Assembly (NCBI GenBank): GCA_033584155.1
Contig: CP138355.1
Coordinates: 2,061,501-2,125,500, forward strand
Direction of reading: 5' to 3'
DNA length: 64,000 nucleotides
Origin: Candidatus Electrothrix scaldis
Lineage (GTDB): Bacteria > Desulfobacterota > Desulfobulbia > Desulfobulbales > Desulfobulbaceae
Shown here: positions 63,726-64,000 of the stretch, piece by piece
Layout of the letters: each line of letters opens with the position of its first letter
Numbering within the stretch: position 1 is the stretch's first letter
Position numbers and translations under genes: made by a program
The notes under the pieces: model-generated
What the model was told of the DNA's origin: nothing
The model's input: only the letters and a program-made list of their open reading frames with translations
Databases searched by the model: none

Positions 63726-64000
63726 ATGAAAGGTATTATTCTGGCGGGCGGTTCCGGGACGCGTCTTTATCCACTCACTAAGGTTATCAGTAAACAGCTG
63801 ATCCCTGTCTACGATAAGCCCATGATCTACTATCCTTTATCCGTGCTCATGCAGGCCGGGATTCAGGATATCCTGATTATTTCCACACCAAGTGACTTGT
63901 CCCGCTTTACAGAGCTTTTTGGCGACGGTAGCCATTTCGGTCTCAATATCTCCTACGCGGAACAGCCGCGTCCCGAGGGACTAGCCCAAGCTTTCCTGAT
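63726..64000 (+). CDS. rfbA: Glucose-1-phosphate thymidylyltransferase (3' end outside window)
   Basis: The visible 91 residues start [20 protein letters not shown] and continue [20 protein letters not shown], ending [12 protein letters not shown]. The GGSGTRL nucleotide loop and the K-P-M-I-Y-Y-P segment identify the RmlA/RfbA family, which makes dTDP-glucose from glucose-1-phosphate and dTTP as the first step to dTDP-rhamnose. The gene is transcribed away from manB and continues beyond the window, probably into rmlB, rmlC and rmlD. Confidence 0.93.
   Translation, partial: MKGIILAGGSGTRLYPLTKVISKQLIPVYDKPMIYYPLSVLMQAGIQDILIISTPSDLSRFTELFGDGSHFGLNISYAEQPRPEGLAQAFL

Overview
The window reads as a chromosome segment of a Gram-negative anaerobe, most likely a deltaproteobacterial (Desulfobacterota) lineage such as the Desulfobulbales or cable-bacteria group. 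That placement is inferred from gene content: a sulfite reductase fused to TusA, a ThiS/ThiF/JAMM sulfur-carrier set, a molybdenum hydroxylase with XdhC, FmdE-like and radical SAM proteins, many NACHT/SUMF1 and Rpn genes, and short palindromic repeats. No rRNA, tRNA, CRISPR array or complete insertion sequence was seen.

Layout. 1-5.2 kb (minus): a MoxR / DUF58 / DUF4381 / VWA operon, split by an inserted pair of genes (MAPEG-like and gamma-glutamylcyclotransferase-like) that leaves a decayed copy of the moxR 3' end next to DUF58. 5.6-12.3 kb: an Rpn-type PD-(D/E)XK nuclease, a 1056-residue radical SAM / ArsM-like methyltransferase / DUF5714 fusion, an exported FmdE-like protein, an APH/AmgK-like kinase and a VapC-type toxin-antitoxin pair. 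12.4-17.6 kb: two paralogous NACHT-SUMF1 (FGE-sulfatase, C-type lectin fold) proteins separated by REP-like hairpins and a degenerate 21-bp tandem array. 17.6-19 kb: trkA with a frameshift. 19.1-24.3 kb: the conserved rpmH-rnpA-yidD-yidC-jag-mnmE cluster behind a near-consensus promoter.

24.4-28.9 kb: a sulfur-trafficking cluster (sulfur carrier, E1-like adenylyltransferase, JAMM peptidase, sulfite reductase-TusA). 29-34.5 kb: sucCD, a rhomboid protease, hflKC and a terminator. 34.5-38.8 kb: a Uma2 nuclease, an APC-family permease and two nearly identical tandem Rpn nucleases. 38.8-40.1 kb: a second 21-bp periodic array and a small coiled-coil protein.

40.2-47.8 kb is an AT-rich island, compositionally unlike its flanks. 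It holds three co-directional genes: a membrane-anchored protein, a small STAND NTPase and a 1653-residue STAND-TPR protein. Large stem-loops lie on both sides. This is the best candidate for an undescribed (probably defence) system. Directly after it, a 51-residue peptide gene is followed three bases later by a radical SAM/SPASM protein with a PqqD-like tail, which looks like a minimal RiPP locus.

49.3-64 kb: a CheB-CheR-PAS-histidine kinase-receiver hybrid, then a long minus-strand run in which manB, manC, mnmA, a membrane cyclic-nucleotide-binding protein and xdhA-xdhB-xdhC follow one another with short gaps. A divergent rfbA-like gene with a clear promoter runs off the right end. manB, manC and rfbA point to surface polysaccharide precursor synthesis.
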